This document shows, piece by piece, positions 19,773-28,172 of a stretch of 64,000 bases of DNA. The notes under the pieces are model-generated. The model had not been told where the DNA came from. It saw only the letters and a program-made list of their open reading frames with translations, and made no database searches. The translations under genes and the position numbers were made by a program. How positions within the stretch are numbered: position 1 is the first letter of the stretch; every line of letters starts with the position of its first letter. The stretch comes from Variovorax ginsengisoli (GTDB taxonomy: Bacteria > Pseudomonadota > Gammaproteobacteria > Burkholderiales > Burkholderiaceae_C). The stretch lies in the NCBI RefSeq assembly GCF_006438845.1, contig NZ_RCZJ01000001.1, forward strand, positions 806,001 to 870,000, in the 5' to 3' direction.

Positions 19773-20543
19773 ATGACGCCAACGCCCGCCCACGCCCCCG
19801 CCGACACCGCGCTGCTTGCCCCGCATGCGCCGTTGCCGCTCTACTACGGGGACGAGGACGAGCACCAGGCCTTCCTGCGGCGCATCTTCGATGACACCGC
19901 ACCCGACTATGACCGCATCGAACGCGTGCTCGCCTTCGGCTCCGGCCCCTGGTACCGCCGCAGCGCGCTCAAACGCGCCGGCCTGGCCAGCGGTGCTCGG
20001 GTGCTCGACGTGGGCATCGGCACCGGCCTGGTGGCGCGCGAGGCACTGGCCCTCATCGGTGCCCAGGGCCGACTGGTCGGCGTCGACCCCAGCGCCGGCA
20101 TGATGGAAGAGATCGACCTGCCCGGGGTCGAGCTGGTCGAAGGCAAGGCCGAAGCCTTGCCCCGCCCCGACGCCAGCAGCGATTTCCTGAGCATGGGCTA
20201 CGCGCTGCGCCATATCAGCGACGTCGCCTCCGCCTTCGGTGAATTCCATCGCGTGCTGCGCCCGGGTGGCCGCCTGCTGGTGCTCGAGATCAGCAAGCCG
20301 GAGAGCCGCTGGGGCACGCGCCTGCTGAAGGGCTACATGCGCGCCGTGGTGCCGCTCATCGCCCGCGTCATCGGCCAGCGGAGCGACACCGCCGAACTGT
20401 GGCGCTACTACTGGGACACCATCGAGGCCTGCATTGCGCCGCAGCAGGTGATGGAGGCGCTGCGAGCAGCGGGCTTCACCGACGTGCAACGCCACGTCGA
20501 GCTGGGCATCTTCTCCGAATACACCGCCGTCAAACCCGAATGA
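19773..20543 (+). CDS. UbiE/COQ5-like class I SAM methyltransferase
   Basis: Class I AdoMet methyltransferase, 256 residues, with motif I VLDVGIGTGLVAREA (about 77-91), motif II near SSDFLSMGYALRHISD, and a UbiE-like C-terminus AELWRYYWDTIEACI. UbiE acts in ubiquinone/menaquinone ring C-methylation, but other members act on different substrates. It sits 39 bp before the chorismatase-like gene on the same strand, so it may be read with the pigment operon and methylate an aromatic intermediate. Respiratory-quinone function is the alternative. Confidence 0.75.
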   Translation: MTPTPAHAPADTALLAPHAPLPLYYGDEDEHQAFLRRIFDDTAPDYDRIERVLAFGSGPWYRRSALKRAGLASGARVLDVGIGTGLVAREALALIGAQGRLVGVDPSAGMMEEIDLPGVELVEGKAEALPRPDASSDFLSMGYALRHISDVASAFGEFHRVLRPGGRLLVLEISKPESRWGTRLLKGYMRAVVPLIARVIGQRSDTAELWRYYWDTIEACIAPQQVMEALRAAGFTDVQRHVELGIFSEYTAVKPE

Positions 20544-20582
20544 ACATGCCAAGGCTTTTCCTGTTGGCCGGAAGGATCGACC

Positions 20583-21614
20583 ATGAGCGCCCGTGACCTT
20601 TTGAAAGTGCCGCCGCTTCGCCTCGAACGCCTGACGCTGGCGCAAGGCATGGCGATGGCCGCGAGCGGCAGCGCGCCTTTCGGTGGCCTCGGTTACGGCA
20701 CGTCCGACAACCTGGCGTGGATGCCGGGCGTCAACGCGCAGGTACTGTCCGAAGGCGGCCCGATGGCCGACGTGTGGCATGCAAGCGGGCAGGTGCGTTC
20801 GGGCACCACCGGCGTGGTGCGCTGGCGCACCGACGGCCACTGGCTGCTGGGCGCGATCGATCTCGACGAGGCCGCTGAAGGCCAGGGCGTTGCCCAGCTC
20901 GCCGAGCGTGCGTACACCGACCTGTTCCGGGCCCTGGCGCAAGGCGGCTGCCCGCACCTGCTGCGGATCTGGAATTACCTGCCGCAGATCAACGGCGACG
21001 GCGGTGGTCTGGAGCGCTACCGTCAATTCAACATGGGACGCCAGCAGGCCTTTCTGGATGCCGGCCAGGCCGCCTTCGAAGGCGCTCCGGCCGCGTGCGC
21101 GCTGGGCATTCGCCAAGGCGCGCTGTGCATCCGCTTCCTGGCCGGACAAATCGCGCCACTGCCGGTAGAGAACCCGCGGCAGGTGTCGGCCTACCGCTAC
21201 CCCGAGACCTACGGCCCACGCTCGCCGACTTTCTCGAGGGCGGCACTGGCCGAACTCGGTGGCGGCGATGTCGCGCTGTTCATCTCAGGCACCGCGAGCA
21301 TCATCGGACACGAGACGGTGCACCTGGGTGACGTGCGCGCGCAAACCGCCGAGACGCTGCGCAATCTCGAAGCCGTCATCGGCGCCGCCAATGCCCGCAC
21401 CGACGCGCGCTTCAGCCTGCCAGCGCTCGAGGCCGTGGTCTACGTGCGCCACGTGGCCGACGCACCGGTGGTGCGTGAGGTGCTCGCGGCCGCACTCGGC
21501 AGTACGGCGCCCACTGTGCAGCAGGCCGTCTATCTGGAGGCCGACATCTGCCGGCAGGATTTGCTGGTCGAAATCGAGGCGCATGCGGTCGCAGCCGGCA
21601 CCCTTCGTTCATGA
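20583..21614 (+). CDS. Chorismatase (FkbO/Hyg5/XanB2-like) for aryl starter supply
   Basis: Resembles the family called pteridine-dependent dioxygenase-like, whose members are in fact chorismate hydrolases; XanB2 of Xanthomonas gives 3- and 4-hydroxybenzoate for xanthomonadin and ubiquinone. The 343 residues include RIWNYLPQIN (about 122-131), ERYRQFNMGRQQAF, RYPETYGPRSPTFSR and FISGTASIIGHETVH (about 236-250), which are typical core segments. It begins the pigment genes on the plus strand and would supply the aromatic head group. The product isomer cannot be told from sequence. Confidence 0.85.
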   Translation: MSARDLLKVPPLRLERLTLAQGMAMAASGSAPFGGLGYGTSDNLAWMPGVNAQVLSEGGPMADVWHASGQVRSGTTGVVRWRTDGHWLLGAIDLDEAAEGQGVAQLAERAYTDLFRALAQGGCPHLLRIWNYLPQINGDGGGLERYRQFNMGRQQAFLDAGQAAFEGAPAACALGIRQGALCIRFLAGQIAPLPVENPRQVSAYRYPETYGPRSPTFSRAALAELGGGDVALFISGTASIIGHETVHLGDVRAQTAETLRNLEAVIGAANARTDARFSLPALEAVVYVRHVADAPVVREVLAAALGSTAPTVQQAVYLEADICRQDLLVEIEAHAVAAGTLRS

Positions 21615-21639
21615 CGACGATGGCAGCGGGGCGAGCCGA

Positions 21640-22437
21640 ATGAAACAGCTGCTGCGCCAGGGCCGCCTGTTCGCCCTTGCACCGCCGCTCTACGCCCTGC
21701 TGCTCGGCCTCGGCCTGATGTCGCTGGCCTGGAACCTCGTGGCGATGCTGTTGCATCCACTGCTGCCGCCCGACACCGGGCGGCAGCTCGGGCGACGCGT
21801 GATCGCCGGCGCTTACCGCCTTTTCTGGGCTGTCGCCTCGGCGACCCGGATGATGCGCATCGACGCGCGCTGCCTCGACGCCTTGCGCGACGAACCCGGC
21901 CTCATCCTCGCCGCCAACCATCCCACCATGCTCGACGCCCTGCTGCTCGTGGCGCGACTGCCGCGGAGCGCCTGCATCATGAAGGCCGGGCTGATGAAGA
22001 ACGTGTTTCTCGGGGCTGGCGCCCGTCTGGCGCATTACATCCGCAACGACTCGGCCCACACGATGGTGCGGCTGGCCGTGCAAAACCTGCGCCGTGGCGG
22101 CCAGCTGGTGATCTTTCCCGAAGGCACCCGCACCGTCACGCCACCGCTCAATGCCTTCCGGCCCGGCGTCACGCTGATCGCCAAGCTGGCGCAAGCGCCG
22201 ATACAGACCGTCTTCATCGACACCGACTCGCCCTATCTCGGCAAGGGCTGGCCGCTGTGGCGCGTGCCGCCGCTGCCGCTGGTCTTCACCCTGCGGCTTG
22301 GCCAGCGCTTCGCGCCCACGCAAGACAGCGCCGCGCTGCTGGTCCAACTCGAACACTACTTTCGCCACTCCATGGAACAGAGCGCCCTCGATGCGCCTCC
22401 CGAATGCCAGACCTTTCGCGCACCCATCTCGTCCTGA
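21640..22437 (+). CDS. PlsC-like lysophospholipid acyltransferase (pigment cluster)
   Basis: 1-acyl-glycerol-phosphate-type acyltransferase, 265 residues. Hydrophobic N-terminal segment at about 12-40. HX4D acyltransferase motif as NHPTMLD (His 94, Asp 99) and the FPEGTR phosphate-binding motif near 161-166. Aryl-polyene clusters normally carry such an enzyme, thought to move the polyene or a fatty acyl chain onto a lipid. The gene overlaps the following glycosyltransferase by 34 nt, so the pair is co-translated. Confidence 0.88.
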   Translation: MKQLLRQGRLFALAPPLYALLLGLGLMSLAWNLVAMLLHPLLPPDTGRQLGRRVIAGAYRLFWAVASATRMMRIDARCLDALRDEPGLILAANHPTMLDALLLVARLPRSACIMKAGLMKNVFLGAGARLAHYIRNDSAHTMVRLAVQNLRRGGQLVIFPEGTRTVTPPLNAFRPGVTLIAKLAQAPIQTVFIDTDSPYLGKGWPLWRVPPLPLVFTLRLGQRFAPTQDSAALLVQLEHYFRHSMEQSALDAPPECQTFRAPISS

Positions 22438-23180
22438 TCCCCAGCTACAACACCGGAGAGCGACTCTTCTCGACTGTCAGTGCGGCCCGCGCGCAGTGGA
22501 ACCCCGTCTGGGTAGTGATCGACGGCAGCACCGACGGCACCGGCGAACGGATGCAGCGCATGGCGGCGGACGACCCAGGCCTGCGCGTCTGGCTGCTGCC
22601 CGAGAACCAGGGCAAAGGTGCGGCCGTCCTGCACGGATTGAAAGAGGCGCACAGGGCCGGCTACACGCATGCGCTCGCGATGGATTCCGACGGCCAGCAT
22701 CCTGCCGACCTGATTCCGTCATTCATGCAGGCGTCGCAGGCGCGGCCCGACACCATGGTGCTGGGGCGTCCGATCTTCGATGCCAGCGCACCCAGGGCGC
22801 GTGTCTGGGGCCGCAAGCTGTCCAACGGCTGGACCCACATCGAGACCCTCTGGGCCGGCGTCGGCGATTCGCTCTACGGCTTTCGCATCTACCCTGTCGC
22901 CGCGCTGATCGATGTGATGGAAAGCCAGCCCTGGATGCGCCGCTTCGACTTCGACACCGAGGCCGTGGTGCGGCTGGTGTGGGGCGGTGCGAAGCCGGTC
23001 GACATCGATGCGCCGGTGAAGTACCTGAGCAAGGCCGAGGGCGGCGTCTCGCATTTCAATTACGTCCGCGACAACATCCTTCTCTCGTGGATGCACGCAC
23101 GCCTGATGGGCGAATTCTTGCTTCGGCTGCCGCAGTTGCTGATGAAGCGAGCCCGCCGGCTGCCGCCGTTCCAACCGTGA
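22404..23180 (+). CDS. Family 2 glycosyltransferase (pigment cluster)
   Basis: GT-A fold glycosyltransferase of 258 residues. It has the nucleotide-sugar segments LIPSYNTGERL near the N-terminus, VVIDGSTDGT, and the metal-binding DSDGQHPADL (about 94-103). No large membrane domain is present, only a hydrophobic C-terminal stretch. The ATG at 22404 starts MPDLSRTH inside the acyltransferase 3' end. In aryl-polyene clusters such enzymes are thought to glycosylate the lipid carrier; donor and acceptor are unknown here. Confidence 0.87.
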   Translation: MPDLSRTHLVLIPSYNTGERLFSTVSAARAQWNPVWVVIDGSTDGTGERMQRMAADDPGLRVWLLPENQGKGAAVLHGLKEAHRAGYTHALAMDSDGQHPADLIPSFMQASQARPDTMVLGRPIFDASAPRARVWGRKLSNGWTHIETLWAGVGDSLYGFRIYPVAALIDVMESQPWMRRFDFDTEAVVRLVWGGAKPVDIDAPVKYLSKAEGGVSHFNYVRDNILLSWMHARLMGEFLLRLPQLLMKRARRLPPFQP

Positions 23181-23893
23181 GCGATCCGGCCGGTCATCCT
23201 TACGCCCTGTCGCCGTGGACCGCCGAGATCGGCTTGCGCATGCGCAAGCTGTTCTGGCTCAAGTTGATCGGCACCACGGCGATCACCTGCTTGTTCTTCG
23301 TCGGCTACTTCCATGTGCTGCGCAATCCCGTGCACCCTGTGGCGGTGATGCCGTTGACGGCACTCGACCGCTGGGTCGGCTTCCAGCCAGAGGCGTTGTA
23401 CGTCTATCTCACGCTGTGGCTATACATCGGCTTCGGCCCCGGGTTGCAGCGCAGCTTTCGCGAGCTCAACGTCTACGGCCTGTGGCTGGGCGCGATGTGC
23501 GTCACCGGGCTGGGCCTGTTCTACCTGTGGCCGACCGCGGTGCCGCCATTGGGCTTCGACGCCTCGGGCTTTCCGGGGTTCGCCATGCTGCAGGGCGTGG
23601 ACGCTGCCGGCAACGCCTGCCCTTCGCTGCACGTGGCGACAGCGATGTTCACCGTCATCCGCGTCGACCACGTGTTTCGCGAAGCCGGCACGCCGCGCGT
23701 CCTGCGGCTGCTCAACCTGCTGTGGTTCGTCGCCATCGCCTGGTCGACGCTGGCGGTCAAGCAGCACGTGGCGCTCGACGCGCTGGCCGGCGCGTTGCTC
23801 GGCATCGCTTTCGCCCTGCCCTCTCTCCGCTGGCGGCCCGCACCGCAGCGGCTATCATCGAACGCGACTCGCACATCGGAAAAAACATCATGA
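23177..23893 (+). CDS. PAP2-superfamily membrane phosphatase/transferase
   Basis: Integral membrane protein of 238 residues with about six hydrophobic segments. PAP2 motifs: CPSLHVATAM (C2, about 153-162) and KQHVALDALAG (C3, His and Asp). The classical C1 motif is not obvious, as in the inositolphosphorylceramide-synthase-like branch. A GTG at 23177 overlaps the previous stop (GTGA) and gives the natural start; an ATG lies at 23240. It may dephosphorylate or transfer a lipid-phosphate intermediate in assembly of the pigment glycolipid. Confidence 0.83.
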   Translation: MSDPAGHPYALSPWTAEIGLRMRKLFWLKLIGTTAITCLFFVGYFHVLRNPVHPVAVMPLTALDRWVGFQPEALYVYLTLWLYIGFGPGLQRSFRELNVYGLWLGAMCVTGLGLFYLWPTAVPPLGFDASGFPGFAMLQGVDAAGNACPSLHVATAMFTVIRVDHVFREAGTPRVLRLLNLLWFVAIAWSTLAVKQHVALDALAGALLGIAFALPSLRWRPAPQRLSSNATRTSEKTS

Positions 23894-24129
23894 GTTCGTT
23901 GAAGGAATTGCAGGATCTGATCCAGGAAAAATACGGCATTCCGCCGTCGGAACTCGATCCCCAAGCCTCCATGCGCGAGAAGGGCCTCGACTCCCTGGCC
24001 CTCGCCGAGTTCATCTTCGAGATCGAAGACAAGTTTGGCATCGAGGTGCCCGACGACAACCCGAACATCGACACGCTGGCCGAGCTCGCCGCCTTGGTCG
24101 ACCAGGTCCGCGCCGCCAAAGTCGCGTGA
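23890..24129 (+). CDS. Acyl carrier protein 1 (pigment cluster)
   Basis: Acidic carrier protein, 79 residues, with the phosphopantetheine site KGLDSLALAE (Ser 35) and a four-helix pattern. It would carry the growing polyene for the adjacent ketosynthase. The ATG overlaps the PAP2 stop by 4 nt and its own stop overlaps the ketosynthase start by 4 nt. A second, longer ACP heads the opposite operon, so initiation and elongation, or the aryl and acyl chains, may use different carriers. Confidence 0.93.
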   Translation: MSSLKELQDLIQEKYGIPPSELDPQASMREKGLDSLALAEFIFEIEDKFGIEVPDDNPNIDTLAELAALVDQVRAAKVA

Positions 24130-25334
24130 GCGCTGTCGAAGTCGCCGTCACCGGAATGGGCGTCGCCGCCCCGCACGGCGACGATCTCGAAATGCTGTTC
24201 GCCGCTTTGATGCGCGGCGAGTCGGCCGTCCATCCCGTGTTCCCCGAGTTGCCCAAGCCGGCCGCCGCAGCCACTGTCGACTTCGACGCCGCGCGCTGGT
24301 TCACCAAGCTGCAACTCGCTGGCGTCGACCGTGTGAGCCAGCTCGCCGTGGCCGCCGCCGATCTGGCGATGCGCGATGCCGGCCTCGACACGAACGCGGT
24401 CGCCCCTGAACGCATCGGTGTGTTCGCAGGTTGCGGCATGGGCGGCGCCGCCGCGCTCGAAGCCGGCTACCGCGGCAACGGCCGCGTGCCGCCGCTGACC
24501 ATCCCCGCCTTCATGCCCAACGCGCCTGCCTCGCACGTGGCGATGCGCCACCGCGCGCAAGGCCCGGTGCTCACCTATTCGGTCGCCTGTGCATCGTCGT
24601 CGCTGGCGATCGCCGAAGCTGCCAAGGCGGTGCAGCGCGGCGAGGTCGACGTCGCGATCGCCGGTGGCAGCGAAGCGCTGATCGTCCCGGGCGTGGTGCT
24701 CGCCTGGCAAGCCATGCAGACGCTCGCCGGCTTCGCGCCAGGCGAAGCGGCCACCGCGGTGCGGCCGTTCGCGGCCGATCGCGCGGGTTTCGCCCTGGGC
24801 GAAGGTGCCGCTTTCGTGATCCTCGAATCCGCGGACCACGCCCGCGCGCGTGGCGCACGCCGCTGGGCCACCCTCTCGGGTTGGGGCAGCAGCTGCGACG
24901 CCACGCACCTCACCAAACCCGATGTCGAAGGTCAGGCGCGTGCGTTGCGTGCGGCCCTTCACAAAGCCGGCCTGCAACCGGGCGACGTGGGTTATTGCAA
25001 TGCCCACGGGACCGCCACGCGCATCGGGGATGCGGTCGAGTTCGAGGCGCTGGCGACGGTCTGGGGCGGCGAACTCGACCGCTTGCGCGTCAGCTCGACC
25101 AAGGCTTTGCACGGTCACCTGCTTGGCGCGGCAGGCGCGCTGGAGGCCGTCATCACGGTGATGGCGCTGCAACGTCGCCACTTGCCGCCGAACGCGCACT
25201 GCGACGTGCCCGATCCGGCGTGCCGGTTGAACCTGGTGCGCGAACTCGGCGCGACGGCGCCGCAACTCGAAGCCGCCATCAGCAGCTCGTTCGCCTTCGG
25301 CGGTACGAACTCCGTCCTGCTCTTCACCCGCTGA
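24126..25334 (+). CDS. Beta-ketoacyl-ACP synthase (polyene elongation)
   Basis: FabF/KAS II-like condensing enzyme, 402 residues. It has an intact triad: Cys 155 in VACASSSLAI, His 294 in NAHGTATRIGD, and His 331 in KALHGHLLGAAGALE. So it is a catalytic KS and not a chain-length factor. The start is a GTG overlapping the ACP stop (GTGA). It is the only ketosynthase in the cluster; aryl-polyene systems usually show two or three KS-like genes. It ends the plus-strand half, 51 bp from the convergent ketoreductase. Confidence 0.93.
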   Translation: MSAVEVAVTGMGVAAPHGDDLEMLFAALMRGESAVHPVFPELPKPAAAATVDFDAARWFTKLQLAGVDRVSQLAVAAADLAMRDAGLDTNAVAPERIGVFAGCGMGGAAALEAGYRGNGRVPPLTIPAFMPNAPASHVAMRHRAQGPVLTYSVACASSSLAIAEAAKAVQRGEVDVAIAGGSEALIVPGVVLAWQAMQTLAGFAPGEAATAVRPFAADRAGFALGEGAAFVILESADHARARGARRWATLSGWGSSCDATHLTKPDVEGQARALRAALHKAGLQPGDVGYCNAHGTATRIGDAVEFEALATVWGGELDRLRVSSTKALHGHLLGAAGALEAVITVMALQRRHLPPNAHCDVPDPACRLNLVRELGATAPQLEAAISSSFAFGGTNSVLLFTR

Positions 25335-25385
25335 CATCGAGCGCGTGCGAGACGCGCCATGCAGTGCGCGCAACCTGGGTGAGAG

Positions 25386-26126
25386 CTAGATCATCCCGCC
25401 ATTGATGGAGATCACCTGCCCGGTGATGTAGGCCGCGTCGGCGCTGGCCAGGAAGCCGGCGAGCGCGGCCACTTCGTCGGGTGTGCCGGCGCGCTTGGCG
25501 GGCACCATCTGCTGGATCACGGCCGGGTCGAACACCGCGTCGGCCATGGGCGACGCGATGATTCCGGGCGCGATCGCGTTGACCGTCACGCCGCGTGCAG
25601 CCACTTCGAGCGACAGCGCCTTGGTCGCGCTGTTGAGCGCGCCCTTGGCAGCGGCGTAGTTCACCTGGCCCTTGTTGCCCGTGAGCGAGGCCACCGAAGA
25701 AATGTTGAGGATGCGGCCCCAGCGCGTGCGCAGCATCGGCAGCAGCAGCGGCTGCGTCACGCGGAAGAAACCGTTGAGCGACACGTCGATCACCTTGTGC
25801 CACTGCTCGGGCCGCATGCCGGGCAACACGGCGTCGTCGTGCACGCCGGCGTTGTTCACGATGATCTGCACCGGGCCGCCGGCCAGCATGGCGGCACAGC
25901 CGGCCGCCGTGCCTTCGTCGCTGCGCAGGTCGAACACATGACATTCGGCCGTGCCACCGGCCGCGCGGATGGTGGCGGCCAGGGCCTCCACGGCCTCGGG
26001 CCGAGAACTGGCGTGCAGCAGCACCGTGGCGCCGTCGCGTGCCAGGCGTTGCGCGATGGCCGCGCCGAGGGCGCCGCTGGCGCCGGTGATCAATGCACGT
26101 TTTCCGGAGAGGCTCATGGCGGTCAT
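25386..26126 (-). CDS. 3-oxoacyl-ACP reductase, FabG-like
   Basis: Short-chain dehydrogenase/reductase, 246 residues, reducing the beta-keto group in each polyene cycle. NADP-binding TGASGALG (about 14-21), NNAG (about 91-94), catalytic Ser in NISSVAS, and YAAAK as the catalytic Tyr-Lys pair. The ATG at 26126 overlaps the dehydratase stop (ATGA). It is the last gene of the minus-strand pigment operon. In aryl-polyene pathways the missing enoyl reductase leaves conjugated double bonds, and none is found here. Confidence 0.93.
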   Translation of the reverse strand: MTAMSLSGKRALITGASGALGAAIAQRLARDGATVLLHASSRPEAVEALAATIRAAGGTAECHVFDLRSDEGTAAGCAAMLAGGPVQIIVNNAGVHDDAVLPGMRPEQWHKVIDVSLNGFFRVTQPLLLPMLRTRWGRILNISSVASLTGNKGQVNYAAAKGALNSATKALSLEVAARGVTVNAIAPGIIASPMADAVFDPAVIQQMVPAKRAGTPDEVAALAGFLASADAAYITGQVISINGGMI

Positions 26127-26587
26127 TCGGTGAGGGAGGCAAGCGGGGTGTTGAGCACGACGACGGCGCGGCCTTCGGCCAGCGAGCGCCCTTCGCCGTC
26201 GTTCACCGCGAATTCGTAGAGCACCTGCCGCGCATCGCCGGACAAGCGTCGCGCGTGCACCTGCAGGTCGCCCGCGATGTCGTCGAAGCGTTCCACCGCG
26301 AAGCGCACGTTGCGCGCACTGGCCAGGAAGCCGGCCGACGGTTCGGCGCCCTCGGGCGCCAGCAGCCCGCCGTGCAGCGCCATGGCCTGCGCGGCGTACT
26401 CGATCAGATTGGGGGCCATCAGGCCGCTGGCCGTGCGCAGCGGGTTGTCGACTTGCGTGTGGCTGTGCGTGGTGCAGTGGATCGCATCGGCGTCCCAGGC
26501 CTGCAGGCGATCGAGCAGGCACATGCTGCCGCTGTGCGGAATGCGGCGGGCGATGCCGTCGCGGTCGAGGGTCAAAGGGGTGGTCAT
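26123..26587 (-). CDS. Hotdog-fold 3-hydroxyacyl-ACP dehydratase
   Basis: FabZ/ApeP-like dehydratase of 154 residues, removing water in each elongation cycle. IPHSGSMCLLDRL near residues 16-28 holds the catalytic His in the PHxxxM-type context seen in the aryl-polyene dehydratases. LIEYAAQAMALHGG (about 62-75) is the central helix with the catalytic acid. The ATG overlaps the methyltransferase stop by 4 nt. A second, fused dehydratase domain is present upstream in the AMP ligase gene. Confidence 0.88.
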   Translation of the reverse strand: MTTPLTLDRDGIARRIPHSGSMCLLDRLQAWDADAIHCTTHSHTQVDNPLRTASGLMAPNLIEYAAQAMALHGGLLAPEGAEPSAGFLASARNVRFAVERFDDIAGDLQVHARRLSGDARQVLYEFAVNDGEGRSLAEGRAVVVLNTPLASLTE

Positions 26588-27339
26588 GGCTGTACCGGTT
26601 CGACGTCGGCGACCAGCAGCACGTTCGCGAACGGCGTGCCCTGGCTCATCGGAATGCTCTGCACTGCGAAGCCCAGGCGCTGCAGCAATGCCTTCCACTC
26701 CACCAGCGTGCGGCCCCAGGTCGGCGACACCCGGTGGCCGCGCACGCGCGTCACGGTGCGGTCGACCCATTGGCTGATGGCGAAGCCGCGCGTGCTGCCC
26801 GCATCGCCGACACGCAGCAGCAGCCGGCCCCCCGGCGACAGCGCCTGGTGCACGCGCTGCAGCACGCCCTCCTGCGCGGCGTGGTCGACGTAATGCAGCA
26901 CGTCGAGGATCACGACCAGGTCGCAGGCTGGCAGCGCTGCGCTGCACATGTCGGCGCACAGGATGCGCGGCGTGGGCTCGAAGTGGCCGATGGCGGCCTG
27001 CGCGCGGGCCACGTCCTTCGGCATGAGTTCGATGCCCGTGTATTCGATGCGCGCCGGCGTGGCTGGCCAGCCGGCGGGCCAGTGGCCCGCGGCCTGCATC
27101 GCCGCCGCCTCGGTCAGCAGGCTGGCCGTCAGGCTCTGGCCGCTGCCGATGTCGAGAATGCGGCCGTGCCGAGCCCCGATGAGCCGGCGCTCCAGCATGC
27201 CCCGGAAAGCCGGGTCGCGCCCGAGCTTGCCGCGTGCGAAATGCCAGCCGAATTTGCCGGCCTGGCGGTACGGCGCGCTGGCTTTCTCGTGCAGGCGGCG
27301 CCAGGCCGCGTCGGTCGACAGCGTGCTGCTCGTGGTCAT
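26584..27339 (-). CDS. SAM-dependent methyltransferase (pigment cluster)
   Basis: Class I methyltransferase of 251 residues. Motif I ILDIGSGQSL at about 61-70, an acidic loop IEYTGIELMP, and DLVVILDVLHYVDH further on, with LSPGGRLLLRVGD as motif III. It lies between the deacetylase and dehydratase genes with 4 nt overlaps on both sides. The likely role is O- or C-methylation of the aryl head group, by analogy with other aryl-polyene clusters. The substrate is not shown by sequence. Confidence 0.85.
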   Translation of the reverse strand: MTTSSTLSTDAAWRRLHEKASAPYRQAGKFGWHFARGKLGRDPAFRGMLERRLIGARHGRILDIGSGQSLTASLLTEAAAMQAAGHWPAGWPATPARIEYTGIELMPKDVARAQAAIGHFEPTPRILCADMCSAALPACDLVVILDVLHYVDHAAQEGVLQRVHQALSPGGRLLLRVGDAGSTRGFAISQWVDRTVTRVRGHRVSPTWGRTLVEWKALLQRLGFAVQSIPMSQGTPFANVLLVADVEPVQP

Positions 27340-28157
27340 GGGGTCTTCAGTCCTTCGGGCAATGTGACGGCGCGCAGCCGGTCGGTCGCGAGGCGGTCCA
27401 GCAGCGGCGGCAGCACCGCCAGCACGATCGGCTGGCCGCTCGCGGTGCGGGCGGCGTTGCCGTCGTGCAGCAGCAGGATGTCGCCGGGCGCCAGCCCGCG
27501 CACCAGGCGGTCGAGCACCTTGGCCGGGTCGCGCTCTCGCGTGTCGAACCCGCGACGGGTCCAGCTCACCAACGACAGGCCGAGCCGTCGCAGCACCGGT
27601 GCGAGAAAGGGGTTGCGCAGCCCGGCGGGCGCGCGAAAGCAGATGGGGCGTTCACCGGTCGCGTGCGTGAGCAGGTCCTGCGCACGCGAGATCTCCGTCG
27701 CGTAGCCGCGCGGCCCGAGGAACGAGAAGTTGTGCCGATGGCGTGCCGTGTGGTTCTGAATGCTGTGCCCGCGCGCGACGATTTCGCGGGCCAGTGCCGG
27801 GTGCGCCGCGACGCGTTCGGCGATGCAGAAGAAGGTGGCGCGCTGGCCATGCGCATCGAGCAGGTCGAGCACCTGAGGCGTCACGTCGGGGTCGGGCCCG
27901 TCGTCGATCGTCAGCGCCACTTCGCGGCGGGCCACGGCGGCGGCCGGCAGCCGCGTGACGTTCGGACCCAGCAGCCGGCTGCGCGGTGTGAGCCCGGCGG
28001 CGGTGATCAGCGCATGGTTGAGAACGATGGCGCCGATCGCCCACGGCCAGGCGCCCGGCAGCCAAAGCCCGGCTCCCAGCGCCGCCAGATGCACGACCAC
28101 GCTGACGGTGAAGACCGGTGGCAGCGGTGCCGCGGGAATCGAAGGGGCATGGGACAT
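27336..28157 (-). CDS. NodB-family polysaccharide deacetylase (pigment cluster)
   Basis: Carbohydrate esterase 4 enzyme, 273 residues. Two or three hydrophobic segments in the first 60 residues anchor it in the membrane. The NodB domain follows, with TIDDGPDPD (Asp pair), NHTARHRHNF (metal His residues), FRAPAGLRNP and LLLHDGNAART. It would N- or O-deacetylate a sugar, most simply the one added by the GT2 enzyme of the cluster. It is separated from the exporter gene by 15 bp. Confidence 0.88.
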   Translation of the reverse strand: MSHAPSIPAAPLPPVFTVSVVVHLAALGAGLWLPGAWPWAIGAIVLNHALITAAGLTPRSRLLGPNVTRLPAAAVARREVALTIDDGPDPDVTPQVLDLLDAHGQRATFFCIAERVAAHPALAREIVARGHSIQNHTARHRHNFSFLGPRGYATEISRAQDLLTHATGERPICFRAPAGLRNPFLAPVLRRLGLSLVSWTRRGFDTRERDPAKVLDRLVRGLAPGDILLLHDGNAARTASGQPIVLAVLPPLLDRLATDRLRAVTLPEGLKTP

Positions 28158-28172
28158 GGCGCGCTTTGTACC

